Both the position numbers and the translations under genes were made by a program. The notes beneath the pieces were generated by a model. That model had not been told where the DNA came from, made no database searches, and was given only the letters and a program-made list of their open reading frames with translations. A stretch of 37,523 nucleotides of DNA. Source: Desulfobacterales bacterium. GTDB taxonomy: Bacteria > Desulfobacterota > Desulfobacteria > Desulfobacterales > JARGFK01. The stretch spans positions 1 to 37,523 of the forward strand of contig JARGFK010000039.1 of assembly GCA_029211065.1 (NCBI GenBank), written 5' to 3'. The number at the start of each line of letters is the position of its first letter. The first letter of the stretch is position 1. This document shows positions 18,604-27,037 of this stretch, piece after piece.

Positions 18604-18813
18604 ATGGCAAAACCCGAAGAGATGTATCAATGCCAGACGGTCAATTGCGGGTGTATTTACGATCCGGACCGCGGGGACCGCAGAGGCAAAATTGCCAAAG
18701 GGACCCGTTTTGAAGAAACCCCTGAAACCTGGTGTTGTCCGGTTTGCGGGGCCGGCAAAAAGTGCTTCAGGCCGCTTGCAGGGCCGGGGTCCACTTTGGA
18801 AGAAAGCAAATAA
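18604..18813 (+). CDS. Rubredoxin with CX4C first knuckle
   Basis: Start at the ATG at 18604, with an excellent GGAGGTGATT in front, giving 69 residues. The fold signature YDPDRGDRRGKIAKGTRFEETPETWCCPVCGAGKKCF is that of rubredoxin, whose single iron is held by four Cys. The first cysteine pair is spaced CQTVNC (four residues between) rather than CxxC. That spacing is known from the type 2 rubredoxin of Desulfovibrio desulfuricans and alters redox behaviour. The second pair is the normal CPVC, preceded by an extra Cys; a further Cys follows the NC in GCIYDP. It sits between the flavin reductase and the rubrerythrin, so it most likely shuttles electrons between them. Confidence 0.92.
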   Translation: MAKPEEMYQCQTVNCGCIYDPDRGDRRGKIAKGTRFEETPETWCCPVCGAGKKCFRPLAGPGSTLEESK

Positions 18814-18887
18814 AACCTGCAGCATTAATGTAAAAACCCGAACGTTAGGTTCAATTATTTAAACCAGCAACCGAAAGGAGAAAATTA

Positions 18888-19382
18888 ATGAGTCAGTCAG
18901 AAAAGAATTTAAAGGAAGCATTTGCCGGGGAGTCACAGGCCAACCGTAAGTATCTTGCGTTTGCAAAACAGGCTGAAAAAGATGGATATCTCCAGGCCGC
19001 CAAACTGTTCCGCGCTGCCGCGGAGGCGGAAACCGTACATGCCCATGCGCACCTGCGGACCCTGGGAGAGGTCAAAAGCACGGCCGACAATCTGAAAGGG
19101 GCCATCTCCGGTGAAACCTTTGAATTTAAAACCATGTATCCGGACATGATCAAAACAGCCGAAGCGGAAGGAAACAAGGCGGCCCTTCGCAGCTTCACCT
19201 TTGCCAATGAGGTTGAAAAAATCCATGCCAAATTATACCAGAATGCGTTGGACAACCTGAGTTCCCTGCCGGAAGCGGATTATTATGTCTGCTCGGTTTG
19301 CGGCTATACCTGCGAAAACGAAGCGCCCGATACCTGTCCGGTCTGCAGTGCCAAGAAAAAGGCGTTCTTCAAGGTGGATTAA
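18888..19382 (+). CDS. rbr: Rubrerythrin
   Basis: The 164-residue protein has the complete rubrerythrin layout. An N-terminal ferritin-like four-helix bundle contains EAFAGESQANRKYLAFA, EAETVHAHAHL and FANEVEKIHAKLYQNAL, which carry the Glu and His ligands of the di-iron site. A C-terminal rubredoxin-like domain follows with CSVCGY and CPVC. Rubrerythrin reduces hydrogen peroxide to water in anaerobes, taking electrons from rubredoxin. The start has AAAGGAG upstream. A strong T-tract terminator follows directly, closing the flavin reductase-rubredoxin-rubrerythrin unit. No Per-box-like palindrome was found in the 74 bp upstream. Confidence 0.97.
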   Translation: MSQSEKNLKEAFAGESQANRKYLAFAKQAEKDGYLQAAKLFRAAAEAETVHAHAHLRTLGEVKSTADNLKGAISGETFEFKTMYPDMIKTAEAEGNKAALRSFTFANEVEKIHAKLYQNALDNLSSLPEADYYVCSVCGYTCENEAPDTCPVCSAKKKAFFKVD

Positions 19383-19411
19383 TTTAAGCAGCACTGTAAT
19401 CTAAAAAAAGC

Positions 19412-19442
19412 AAAAACCCCGTCCGGTGGCGGGGTTTTTTTG
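19412..19442 (+). terminator. Intrinsic terminator after rubrerythrin
   Basis: The stem AAAAACCCCG / CGGGGTTTTT with an 8-nt loop is followed by a run of T, starting 29 bases after the stop codon. The A-rich left side could also serve transcription on the opposite strand. Confidence 0.92.
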
Positions 19443-19649
19443 TTTGGCAACACCGGAAATTTTTACATGCCGGCACGCACCCTGACGATATCCCCTGATG
19501 CAAATATCGGTTAAATATTTGATTTTTCCGCAAAATCAGTGTATATTCAAACCCTTGATCTGTGAAAATGCAAAGCGTTCCCATCCTTTCAGACAACATG
19601 AGTCGGTAGAAGCAAAGATGGATCTTTTGGGCCTATAAGGGATAATAAG

Positions 19650-19736
19650 ATGAAGCAGATACTGGTAGTGGACAACGATCCTATCCTGTCGGAATTAATG
19701 AAGTATACCCGCGCGGCATTACGGAGGAACTGCTGA
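19650..19736 (+). pseudogene. N-terminal stub of a receiver domain, remnant of the hybrid kinase start
   Basis: The ATG at 19650, with AAGGGATAATAAG upstream, opens MKQILVVDNDPILSELMK, a textbook receiver-domain beginning with the acidic pair of the phosphorylation pocket. It then goes out of frame and stops at 19734-19736. In another frame the downstream sequence reads [21 protein letters not shown] and runs straight into the PAS domain of the kinase at 19757. Receiver-linker-PAS kinases with this linker are familiar in Desulfobacterota. I infer that about 115 codons of receiver were lost, with a frameshift at the joint (about 19700-19708). Confidence 0.75.
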
Positions 19737-19756
19737 TCGCCAACAGACATTTAGAA

Positions 19757-21595
19757 ATGATAATAGAGAAAATGTCTGAAGGCGTCGTCGGCATTAATAC
19801 TGATGGTAGAATTATTTACGCCAATCCATCGTTTTTTTCCCTGCTGGCCTTAACCGGGCATGAAATCTATGGCTCATATTTTGTAGACCTCTTCTCCGGT
19901 ACGGACCGTATTCGGGTCAATAAACTCATCAAAAAAAAAGAGGGTAAATCACATACCATATCTGAAGAATCGCCGTTGTGTCTGAAAGAACATCTGGTGA
20001 CTTTAGATTTTTTGCCTTTCAAGGAACAGGGCTTTTCAAGAATCATCGTTAATGACATCACCGAACGCAAACGAGCGGAAGGGGAGTTGCGGCGAGAGAA
20101 GGAAAATTTTCGTATCCTTGTGGAAGAATCTCCATTGGGAACATCATTCATTGAAAAAAACGGCCGTTACAAATACATTAACCCCAGATTCACCGATATA
20201 TTCGGATATACACTGGCAGATATACCGACAGGTGCGGAATGGTTCGCCCGGGCGTATCCCTCTCAACCTTATAAGGATCAGGTAATTTCAGATTGGGTCA
20301 ATGATCTTAAACAGGCAAGACCGGGGGAGTCCCGGCATCGAACCTATACCGTAAGATGTCAAGACGGATCCGAAAAGTTGATTCTCTTCAGGCCCACTAA
20401 ACTGGAAAACGGCGACCAGTTTGTGATTTATGAAGACATCACCGAGCAAAACCGGCTCGAAGCGCAGCTCCAGCAGGCGCAGAAAATGGAAGCCATCGGC
20501 ACACTGGCCGGTGGGATCGCCCATGATTTTAACAACCTGATGACGGCTATTCTTGGAAATGCGTCTTTAATGCTCTCAACAACCGATTCCACCCATCCGA
20601 ACTATAATAGGCTCAAAACCATTGAAAATCAGGTTAAAAGCGGCACAAAACTCACCGAACAGCTTCTCGGATACGCCCGCAAGGGGAAGTACTACGTTAA
20701 AGCGATAAATATAAACCGGCTCTTGAAAGACGCCCTGGACACATTCAGCCGGACCCGAAAAGAGATCAGGCTTAACTTCGAACTTGCCGAGGACTTGTTT
20801 TCCATCGAAGCGGATGAAGGTCAGATCGAGCAGGTTCTGCTGAATTTGTATGTGAATGCGGCCGATGCCATGCCGCGAGGCGGCGACCTTTATTTAAAAA
20901 CAAAGAATATTACCCATCGGGAAATAAAGCGTAAACCCTTTAACCCGTTGCCCGGCAAGTATGTCTTAATGCAATTTATCGATACCGGTGTGGGGATTGA
21001 TGCGGAAACGCAAAAACGCATTTTCGACCCTTTTTTCACGACCAAGGAAATGGGCAGGGGTACAGGCCTTGGGCTGGCCTCAGTGTACGGCATCATCAAG
21101 GGACATGGCGGATACATTGATGTTGAATCCGAAGTGCACCAGGGAACGGCATTCAATATATACCTGCCCGCCTCGGACAAAAAGATTGAAAAAAAGGCGG
21201 CGGCAACAGCGAAAATCCTGGTAGGGGGCGAAACCATTCTGCTGGTAGATGATGAAGAATTCGTTTTGAAGGTGAATATTGAGATTCTTCAAAGTTTTGG
21301 CTATTCGGTACTTGCGGCCAAAGGCGGTGACGAGGCCATTAAAATTTTTAGAGAAAATAAAAATATAATTGATCTAATTGTCCTTGATATGATTCTGCCC
21401 GGCATGAGCGGCGGTGAAGTTTTTGATAAAATCAAGGAGATCAACCCGGACGTTAAGGTTCTTCTTTCAAGTGGATACAGTATTGATGGCCAAGCCGAGA
21501 AAATATTGGAACGAGGCTGTGATGGCTTTATCCAGAAGCCCTATAAGTTAAAGGACCTGTCACTAAAAATAAGAACGCTTTTAGACAAACCATAA
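19757..21595 (+). CDS. Hybrid sensor histidine kinase: PAS-PAS-HisKA-HATPase-REC
   Basis: The 612-residue protein has two PAS domains (about 1-100 and 115-235), then a HisKA domain with phospho-acceptor His256 in GGIAHDFNN. The ATPase domain has the N box [16 protein letters not shown]1 DTGVGI, F box [11 protein letters not shown] and G2 [13 protein letters not shown]-terminal receiver begins ILLVDDEE and has phospho-acceptor Asp544 in VLDMILPGM and Lys in FIQKPYK. No membrane segment is present, so it senses a cytoplasmic signal. The start at 19757 has no Shine-Dalgarno. The natural start was probably the receiver ATG at 19650, now out of frame. Whether the remaining kinase is translated, for example by reinitiation after the stub, is open. 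No separate DNA-binding partner lies next to it. Confidence 0.88.
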   Translation: MIIEKMSEGVVGINTDGRIIYANPSFFSLLALTGHEIYGSYFVDLFSGTDRIRVNKLIKKKEGKSHTISEESPLCLKEHLVTLDFLPFKEQGFSRIIVNDITERKRAEGELRREKENFRILVEESPLGTSFIEKNGRYKYINPRFTDIFGYTLADIPTGAEWFARAYPSQPYKDQVISDWVNDLKQARPGESRHRTYTVRCQDGSEKLILFRPTKLENGDQFVIYEDITEQNRLEAQLQQAQKMEAIGTLAGGIAHDFNNLMTAILGNASLMLSTTDSTHPNYNRLKTIENQVKSGTKLTEQLLGYARKGKYYVKAININRLLKDALDTFSRTRKEIRLNFELAEDLFSIEADEGQIEQVLLNLYVNAADAMPRGGDLYLKTKNITHREIKRKPFNPLPGKYVLMQFIDTGVGIDAETQKRIFDPFFTTKEMGRGTGLGLASVYGIIKGHGGYIDVESEVHQGTAFNIYLPASDKKIEKKAAATAKILVGGETILLVDDEEFVLKVNIEILQSFGYSVLAAKGGDEAIKIFRENKNIIDLIVLDMILPGMSGGEVFDKIKEINPDVKVLLSSGYSIDGQAEKILERGCDGFIQKPYKLKDLSLKIRTLLDKP

Positions 21596-21638
21596 ACTTC
21601 CTGCAATGTTTTCAACTTCGGCACTGGATTTTAGTCTT

Positions 21639-22235
21639 TTATGCAGACTGCGTCCCCTTTGATCGCCGATGAAGGCCCCAGGCCGCCCCTGCCATGAGAA
21701 GTAAAAGCACGCCTTCGGCAACAATGATTTTACGAACCCCGAGCAGGGTAATCAGATAAAATGAGGTCAACAGGGTTCCAAAGATACTGCCGAGTGAAGA
21801 GAGGGCATACAGGTTGCCGACCCCGCTGCCCAACCGGTTGATATTCTTTACCTGCAATTTTACAGCAAACGGACTGACGGCCCCCATGAAAATGGTCGGT
21901 GGAAAAAAAAGTGCAACGGAAGCCAGCAGCGGTTCAATGCGCAGGCCGTATCCCCGGTCGAAAATCCAGATATTTATGGAGTCGCTGTAAAGCGGCAGCA
22001 GGCAGAGGTTCAATCCGGGAAAAAACAGCAGCAGGGCGAAGCAGCGAAGATCGGGAATTACATCCGCCAACTTGCCGCCGCCCCAGTACCCCAGGGTCAA
22101 CCCGCTTAGAAAAACTCCGATCAGGCTGCCCCAGACAAATATATCGTTTCCAAAATGGGGGGCCAGGATGCGGCTTCCTAATATTTCAACGGACATGATG
22201 ATACAGCCGGAGAGAAAAACAATAAATGGGATCAT
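21639..22235 (-). CDS. Membrane half of a spermidine-synthase-like (fused MFS-type) protein
   Basis: This 198-residue, strongly hydrophobic protein has about five to six membrane helices. It matches the N-terminal transmembrane module of fused MFS/spermidine synthase-like proteins: GCIIMSVEILGSRILAPHFGNDIFVWGSLIG, FFPPTIFMGAVSPFAVKL and LGSGVGNLYALSSLGSIFGTLLTSFYLI are typical. In many bacteria this module and a polyamine-synthase-like methyltransferase-fold domain are one protein. Here they are separate, and the soluble half (22236-23084) comes first. The ATG (22233-22235) directly follows the TAA of that gene. The role is unknown. It may export or channel the product of the soluble half. 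Confidence 0.88.
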   Translation of the reverse strand: MIPFIVFLSGCIIMSVEILGSRILAPHFGNDIFVWGSLIGVFLSGLTLGYWGGGKLADVIPDLRCFALLLFFPGLNLCLLPLYSDSINIWIFDRGYGLRIEPLLASVALFFPPTIFMGAVSPFAVKLQVKNINRLGSGVGNLYALSSLGSIFGTLLTSFYLITLLGVRKIIVAEGVLLLLMAGAAWGLHRRSKGTQSA

Positions 22236-23084
22236 TTAGAATAAGGCCTTTCTTGAACGTAAAATTTCAACAGGTGCAAAATCATCAAGGAGCACTTTCG
22301 CGTCAAGCGGGGTAGCGGTCACATCTTCAAAAGTGTCGGCATAGGGCATCAATTGAAAGTTAAATCCAAACCATTTTTGAAAAGCCGGTATGCGTTCCTG
22401 CAAAATAGGCTTGGTCATCACCCTGTTGTGGGAATGCGCAATGAAAATATAGCTGCTGGAGGTGATGCAGTCGATCACATAAACATGGGGAAAGACTTGC
22501 TGATAGGTTTTGAGTTCGGAGAGATAGAACCCATCGGTTCGCGGCCCCCAGACGTTTGCAGCGACTACGCCGGTGGGCGTCAAGCGCTGTTTGACAATCT
22601 CAAAAAACTCTTTGGTGGTGAGATGAAAAGGGATGGACTGATCGTCATAAGCGTCCAGAAAAATGATGTCATAACGGTCCCGGCTGCTGCGCAGAAAGCG
22701 GCGGCCGTCCATGGATATCACCTTCATCATCTGGGTGGGTTCAAATAAAAAAAACCGTCTGGCAATCGTGATAACGTCCGGATCGATCTCAACGACATCG
22801 ATGGGGATGTCGGGATAATATTTTGCCATCACCCTTGGGATTGTCCCGCCGCCCAACCCAATGATAAGGATTCTCCCGGGCATTTGCTCCAGAAAGGCGG
22901 GCACGGCAAAGGCTGCCTGGGTGTAAGCAAACTTCAGTTCATAGGGGTCATTCATATTGACCACGCTCTGGCTGCCGCGGGCGCGGTTAAAGGAAAGATA
23001 GCGGTCCGTCCGCCTCGGAAACGTGGATGTGGTGGTATAATGAATCCCCTTCGTATAGAACCTTGTCCATTTCCGCACGGACAA
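22236..23084 (-). CDS. Spermidine synthase-like aminopropyltransferase-fold protein
   Basis: The 282-residue protein has the Rossmann-like fold of polyamine synthases: ILIIGLGGGTIPRVMAKYYPDIPIDVVEIDPDVITIARRFF binds the nucleoside cosubstrate, and YDIIFLDAYDDQSIPFHLTTKEFFEIVKQRL matches the catalytic-loop region (DAYD in place of DSTD). This DAYD version is usual in the fused, membrane-associated family, where true spermidine synthase activity is unproven. The start is uncertain: the frame can open at a TTG at 23084 or a GTG at 23078, neither with a clear ribosome-binding site, after a TAG further upstream. It is followed without a gap by its membrane partner. Confidence 0.85.
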   Translation of the reverse strand: MSVRKWTRFYTKGIHYTTTSTFPRRTDRYLSFNRARGSQSVVNMNDPYELKFAYTQAAFAVPAFLEQMPGRILIIGLGGGTIPRVMAKYYPDIPIDVVEIDPDVITIARRFFLFEPTQMMKVISMDGRRFLRSSRDRYDIIFLDAYDDQSIPFHLTTKEFFEIVKQRLTPTGVVAANVWGPRTDGFYLSELKTYQQVFPHVYVIDCITSSSYIFIAHSHNRVMTKPILQERIPAFQKWFGFNFQLMPYADTFEDVTATPLDAKVLLDDFAPVEILRSRKALF

Positions 23085-23145
23085 AGGGAGACAGCCATAA
23101 ACACCCTATTGAAAAAAAAGTGAAACGAGAAATTTTTTCATATTT

Positions 23146-24669
23146 TTAGCGGTACTTACGGTAATCAACGCCGGAGCGCTGGGCCTTGTAGGAAAATTTT
23201 CGAACGGTTGTCTTCAGAACCTTTGCGGCCATGGATATATTCCCCCGGGTGTTTTTAAGGGCGTCGATAATCATTTCCTTTTCAAGGGTTGCCACGGCAT
23301 CTTCCAGGGAAACGGCCGGCAGGGTTCCGGACTCGGCGCCGGTCTGCAGGGTGGGGGGCAGATGGTAGCTGTGGATGACCTTGCCCTCGCACAGCAGGAT
23401 GGCGCGCTCAATGCAATTTTCAAGCTCCCGGACATTTCCCGGCCAGTGATAATCCATGAGCATGTCAATGGCCGGGGTGGAAAGCCGCACCACTTCCTTG
23501 CTGTTTTCCCGGGAGTATTTTTCAAGAAAATAGTCGGCCAGGAGCAGAATATCGGTCTTGCGCTCCCTTAGGGGCGGCAGATAAATCGGAAAGACATTGA
23601 GACGGTAATAGAGATCGCCCCGGAAGGTCTCGTCCTCCACGGCGTCTTCAAGGTTTTTGTTGGTGGCGGCAATGACGCGCACATCGGTTTTAATGGTCTT
23701 ATGCCCGCCGACCCGTTCAAACTCTTTTTCCTGCAAAACCCGTAGCAGGGATACCTGGACGTCCAGGCCGATGGACCCGATTTCATCCAGAAAAATGGAG
23801 CCTTTGTGAGCCATCTCGAACTTGCCCATCTTTTGCTTGATGGCGCCGGTAAAGGCGCCTTTTTCATGTCCGAAGAGTTCGCTTTCAATCAGATTGACAG
23901 GAAGGGCCGCACAGTTTACCTTCACCAGGGGGTTTTTGGCCCGAAGGCTGTTGTAATGAATGGAATTGGCTACCAGTTCCTTGCCGGTTCCGCTTTCCCC
24001 CCGGATCAGAACGGTGGCGGTGCTTTTAGAAACCTGTGAGATCATCTGAAAGACTTCCCGCATTTTATTGCTGTTGCCGATAATGTCGGTGATGCGGTAC
24101 TTGTTCTCAAGTTCCGTCCGCAGGCGCAGGTTTTCCTCCCGCAGCTGATCTTTTTCAAGGCGGATGGTTTCCAGATTGATCACCTGCCGGGCCACCATGG
24201 TGGCGATGACCGACAGCAGCTTCTCACCGTCGGCGAGGGCATAGGATGCGTCATAGGGCCGGTCGACGCTGAAAGCCCCGATGACCTGGTTCCCCTTTTT
24301 GATGGGGACGCAGAAGAACGACAGCTCCTGATCCTGCTTGGTTTTGCGGGAGGAGGTGCGGTTTAAAAAAAGCGGCTCCTTGCTGATTTTGGGGATGGTC
24401 ACGGCCTTGCCGGACTGGATCACCCGGCCGGTGATGCCATCGCCCAATTTATATTTTCCTTTTTCCATGGCGCCCTTGGTCAATCCATGGGCGACCTCGA
24501 TGTTGATTTCATCCCTCAGGGGATTTAATATGGTAACGGTCCCCCGCACCATATCCATGGAGTTGGACAGGATATTCAAAACCTTGTATAGGGATTTTTT
24601 TAAATCAAGGTTTTCATTCAGCGTCTTGCTGATTTCATAAAGCAGGGTGATTTCTTCGATTTGTTTCAT
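23146..24669 (-). CDS. Sigma-54-dependent activator with GAF domain (NifA-like)
   Basis: The 507-residue regulator has an N-terminal GAF domain (about 15-165). An AAA+ domain follows with Walker A GESGTGKE (224-231), the sigma-54-contacting loop GAFTGA (271-276), Walker B SIFLDEIG and the arginine-finger region [14 protein letters not shown] Fis-type helix-turn-helix at the C-terminus contains [22 protein letters not shown]. The architecture is that of NifA and related activators that open sigma-54 promoters of nitrogen-metabolism genes. The GAF ligand is unknown and no Cys-rich NifA linker is present. The gene is divergent from endonuclease IV. The 97-bp gap between them carries two TTACAA/TTGTAA palindromes that look like operators. 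No -24/-12 promoter was identified near its likely targets in this window. Confidence 0.93.
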   Translation of the reverse strand: MKQIEEITLLYEISKTLNENLDLKKSLYKVLNILSNSMDMVRGTVTILNPLRDEINIEVAHGLTKGAMEKGKYKLGDGITGRVIQSGKAVTIPKISKEPLFLNRTSSRKTKQDQELSFFCVPIKKGNQVIGAFSVDRPYDASYALADGEKLLSVIATMVARQVINLETIRLEKDQLREENLRLRTELENKYRITDIIGNSNKMREVFQMISQVSKSTATVLIRGESGTGKELVANSIHYNSLRAKNPLVKVNCAALPVNLIESELFGHEKGAFTGAIKQKMGKFEMAHKGSIFLDEIGSIGLDVQVSLLRVLQEKEFERVGGHKTIKTDVRVIAATNKNLEDAVEDETFRGDLYYRLNVFPIYLPPLRERKTDILLLADYFLEKYSRENSKEVVRLSTPAIDMLMDYHWPGNVRELENCIERAILLCEGKVIHSYHLPPTLQTGAESGTLPAVSLEDAVATLEKEMIIDALKNTRGNISMAAKVLKTTVRKFSYKAQRSGVDYRKYR

Positions 24670-24688
24670 GGGCGTTGGTCTCTTTTCG

Positions 24689-24727
24689 TTACAATTGTAA
24701 ATGGATATGGTTACAACAAAATTGTAA
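24689..24727. promoter_or_regulatory. Two TTACAA/TTGTAA palindromes between the sigma-54 activator and nfo
   Basis: A perfect 12-bp palindrome TTACAATTGTAA (24689-24700) is followed 10 bases later by TTACAA-N5-TTGTAA (24711-24727). Both use the same half-site and lie in the divergent promoter region. A closely related palindrome, TACAATATTGTA, overlaps a candidate promoter at 27537-27548. These are candidate operators for an unidentified repressor or activator. Confidence 0.55.
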
Positions 24728-24766
24728 TAAATTGCAAGAAGCGATTTTAAAAATCGGAAAAACAGA

Positions 24767-25681
24767 ATGCGGCTCTATATCCAAAATAAAAAATCAAAAC
24801 CGGCGGCAGCGCCGCCTTTACTGGGCGCCCATTTTTCCATTGCCAAGGGCCTCCACAATGCACTGCTGGAAGCGGCCGCTTATGACTGCAACGCCCTGCA
24901 GCTGTTTACTAAAAATGCCAGCACCTGGAAGGAACGGACCCTTTCGGGGGATGAAATCAAGCAGTTTGAGGCGGCCAGGGCAACCACCGGGATCCATTGC
25001 ATCGCGTCGCATGCCAGCTACCTGATTAACCTGGCGGGTCCGGATAAAAAGAAGCAGGAAATGTCCGTTGGGGCCCTCAGCGGGGAGTTGATCCGGTCCT
25101 CACAGCTCCGGATCCCCTATGTGGTGCTGCATCCCGGTTCGCACATGGGAGCGGGCGAGCAGGCGGGCATCGCCCGGGTTGCGGATGGCGTCAACCGGAT
25201 TTTTAGCGATACTTCCGGGATAGCGGCCCGCCTGCTGTTTGAAACCACCGCCGGCCAGGGCGCCAGCGTGGGGCATCGCTTTGAACAGCTGGCGCAGTTG
25301 CTCCACAAGGTTGAAAACAAAAAGGGCATCGGGATCTGCCTGGATACCAGCCATATTTTTGCTGCCGGATATGACCTCCGGACCCAACGGATGTACCGGC
25401 AGACAATGGCGGTCTTTGACGCCGTCGTCGGGCGACGGCACCTTTATGTGATCCATTTAAATGATTCCAAAAAAGGGCTGGGGTCTAAAATCGACCGGCA
25501 TGAACATATCGGCCGGGGCGAAATCGGAATGCCGGCCTTTGGCTTTGTCATGAACGATGCCGCGCTGGCGGATGTCCCCAAAATTATCGAGACCCCCAAA
25601 GCGGCGCAGGGAAAAGATTGGGATGCCGCCAATCTGAAGTGTTTGCGGGGGTTGGTGAAGGGTGCAAGGCTAAGGGCTTGA
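24767..25681 (+). CDS. nfo: Endonuclease IV
   Basis: Endonuclease IV cleaves DNA 5' of abasic sites and removes damaged 3' ends during base-excision repair. The 304-residue protein is slightly longer than the usual 280, owing to N- and C-terminal extensions. The trinuclear-zinc ligands are recognisable: His in GAHFSIAKG, His in [10 protein letters not shown], Glu in [12 protein letters not shown], Asp and His in [13 protein letters not shown], His in VIHLNDSK, Asp and His in DRHEHIGRG, and Glu in IIETPK. The ATG follows a weak GGAAAAAC. It is transcribed away from the sigma-54 activator. Its place among peroxide-defence genes fits a role in oxidative DNA damage. Confidence 0.96.
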   Translation: MRLYIQNKKSKPAAAPPLLGAHFSIAKGLHNALLEAAAYDCNALQLFTKNASTWKERTLSGDEIKQFEAARATTGIHCIASHASYLINLAGPDKKKQEMSVGALSGELIRSSQLRIPYVVLHPGSHMGAGEQAGIARVADGVNRIFSDTSGIAARLLFETTAGQGASVGHRFEQLAQLLHKVENKKGIGICLDTSHIFAAGYDLRTQRMYRQTMAVFDAVVGRRHLYVIHLNDSKKGLGSKIDRHEHIGRGEIGMPAFGFVMNDAALADVPKIIETPKAAQGKDWDAANLKCLRGLVKGARLRA

Positions 25682-25682
25682 A

Positions 25683-25848
25683 CTCTCACCTGCTGCGCTT
25701 GAGTTCACAGAGATCGCAGAGAGTTGAAATTATTTATTTTCTGATTTCTTGAGAAGGAAAATCAGGCAAAACAATCAGCATTTTCCTTCTCAAAAGTTTG
25801 GAAAAAAAGAAACTCTGTGACGCTGTGCCCTCTGTGAGAGCAGCCCTT
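25683..25848. repeat. Intergenic inverted repeat with CTCTGTGAG ends, copy B
   Basis: The left end holds TTCACAGAGATCGCAGAGAG, and the right end CTGTGACGCTGTGCCCTCTG followed by TGAGAGC. The inside has CTTGAGAAGGAAAATCAGGC and its near mirror TTTTCCTTCTCAA. It is diverged from copy A (14050-14232) but has the same plan, and it is again followed within about 25 bases by the 137-bp element. Confidence 0.6.
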
Positions 25849-25869
25849 CTCTTTTTTGATAGTTGAATA

Positions 25870-26006
25870 TTGATGAACTCGTAAAAAGTACTCCAATTGT
25901 CATGCCGGACTTGATCCGGCATCCAGAACCGTCTGAAATTCTTGGATTCCCGCCTTCGCGGGAATGACGAAAGAGGCGCATTTTCGACTTTTTACAAGAT
26001 CATCAA
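25870..26006. mobile_element. MITE-like 137-bp element, copy B
   Basis: The same sequence as copy A (14283-14419) across all 137 bases and in the same orientation, with 20-bp imperfect terminal inverted repeats and two internal hairpins. Here the flanks are TA on both sides. That would fit a TA target-site duplication of the Tc1/mariner-IS630 type, but copy A is flanked by TT, so the target rule is unproven. Confidence 0.85.
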
Positions 26007-26132
26007 TATTGGAATTTATTTGATCTTTGATGCGTGAGATTTGGCATTTATTCTTTGTTTTTGGTTCATTCTGGTGATAATGCAATCGGAACATGTTTTT
26101 GATAATCACGACAAGATACAAAGGAGCATTTA

Positions 26133-26831
26133 TTGTTAGGTACGATCGTCAACACACTGGCCATTATCGCCGGCAGCCTCATCGGTGTCGTCCTCAAGGG
26201 CGGAATTCCGAAAAAATATAACATCACCGTGATGCAGGCCGTCAGCCTGGCCGTTATTCTGATCGGGCTGAAGGCGGCCCTTAAAACGGATGAATTGTTG
26301 CTGGTCATCTTCAGCCTGGCCATCGGCAGCTTGGCCGGGGAATTCTTAAGAATCGAAGAGCGCCTGGAACAGTTGGGGCAATGGCTCCAGCGCCGGTTTT
26401 CAAAGGGGGGCAATGATATCGGCAAAGGGTTTGTTACGGCCAGCCTGATTTATTGCGTCGGCTCCATGGCCATCGTGGGTTCTCTGGAAAGCGGACTGGC
26501 CGGCAATCATCAGACCCTGTTTGCCAAATCGGTCCTGGACGGAATTGCCTCGATCATCCTGGCGTCTACTCTGGGGATCGGGGTGGCTTTTTCGGCCATA
26601 TCCGTATTTGTTTACCAGGGTGTCATCACCGTAACGGCCGCTCTCATGAAAACCGCCCTGGTTCCATCCGTGGTCAGTCAGATGTCGGCTGTCGGCGGGC
26701 TGCTGATCATGGGAATCGGTTTTAACTTGATGGAGATCAAGAAAGTAAAGGTGGGGAACATGCTGCCGGCCATAGCATTGCCGCTGGTGTACTACCTGGT
26801 GAAGAAGCTGCTAGCGGGTGAAACATTTTAA
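26133..26831 (+). CDS. DUF554 family membrane protein
   Basis: The 232-residue protein starts at a TTG with AAGGAG seven bases upstream. It is a typical DUF554 protein: LGTIVNTLAIIAGSLIGVVLKGGIP at the N-terminus, LIYCVGSMAIVGSLESGL in the middle, DGIASIILASTLGIGVAFSA, and QMSAVGGLLIMGIGFNLMEIKKVKVGNMLPAI near the end. Seven or so membrane helices are expected. The family is common in bacteria and is regarded as a possible transporter, but its substrate is not known. Upstream lie the two repeat elements, so it likely has its own promoter between 26007 and 26120, which I could not pinpoint. Confidence 0.93.
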   Translation: MLGTIVNTLAIIAGSLIGVVLKGGIPKKYNITVMQAVSLAVILIGLKAALKTDELLLVIFSLAIGSLAGEFLRIEERLEQLGQWLQRRFSKGGNDIGKGFVTASLIYCVGSMAIVGSLESGLAGNHQTLFAKSVLDGIASIILASTLGIGVAFSAISVFVYQGVITVTAALMKTALVPSVVSQMSAVGGLLIMGIGFNLMEIKKVKVGNMLPAIALPLVYYLVKKLLAGETF

Positions 26832-26835
26832 AAAT

Positions 26836-26965
26836 GAAGCTCCCTGCAGCCAGCTGCGGGGTATCAAAGCGGAATTGCACCGAAGCTTTAACCCGCCTAC
26901 GCTCAGTTGAGCTTCGGCGCGGTTCGCCTCGCCTTTCATCCCTGCTGCAAGCAGCGGAGTATTCA
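26836..26965. repeat. Intergenic element of three GC-rich hairpins
   Basis: Three hairpins follow one another: CCCTGCAGC / GCTGCGGGG (26842-26861), CCGAAGCT / AGCTTCGG (26880-26917) and CTGCTGCAAGCAG (26942-26954). They lie between the convergent DUF554 and cold-shock genes. The first and third could also pair with each other. It is probably a dispersed palindromic repeat; only this copy was seen. Confidence 0.5.
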
Positions 26966-26976
26966 GGCGAAGGCGA

Positions 26977-27014
26977 ATAAAAAAAGGCACCCTGCCGGGA
27001 GCTGACAGGGTGCC
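26977..27014 (-). terminator. Intrinsic terminator of the cold-shock gene
   Basis: Read on the minus strand, the stem GGCACCCTG / CAGGGTGCC (26986-27014) is followed by seven or more T residues. It lies 23 bases beyond the stop of the cold-shock gene. Confidence 0.93.
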
Positions 27015-27037
27015 CATGGGTGTCGGCACCGGACCGG

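Noticed and set aside
25734-26121. Overlapping minus-strand frames of 60-75 codons
   Set aside because: They run across the two repeat elements. The peptide HSREGGNPRISDGSGCRIKSG is the usual artefact of reading such palindromic repeats.
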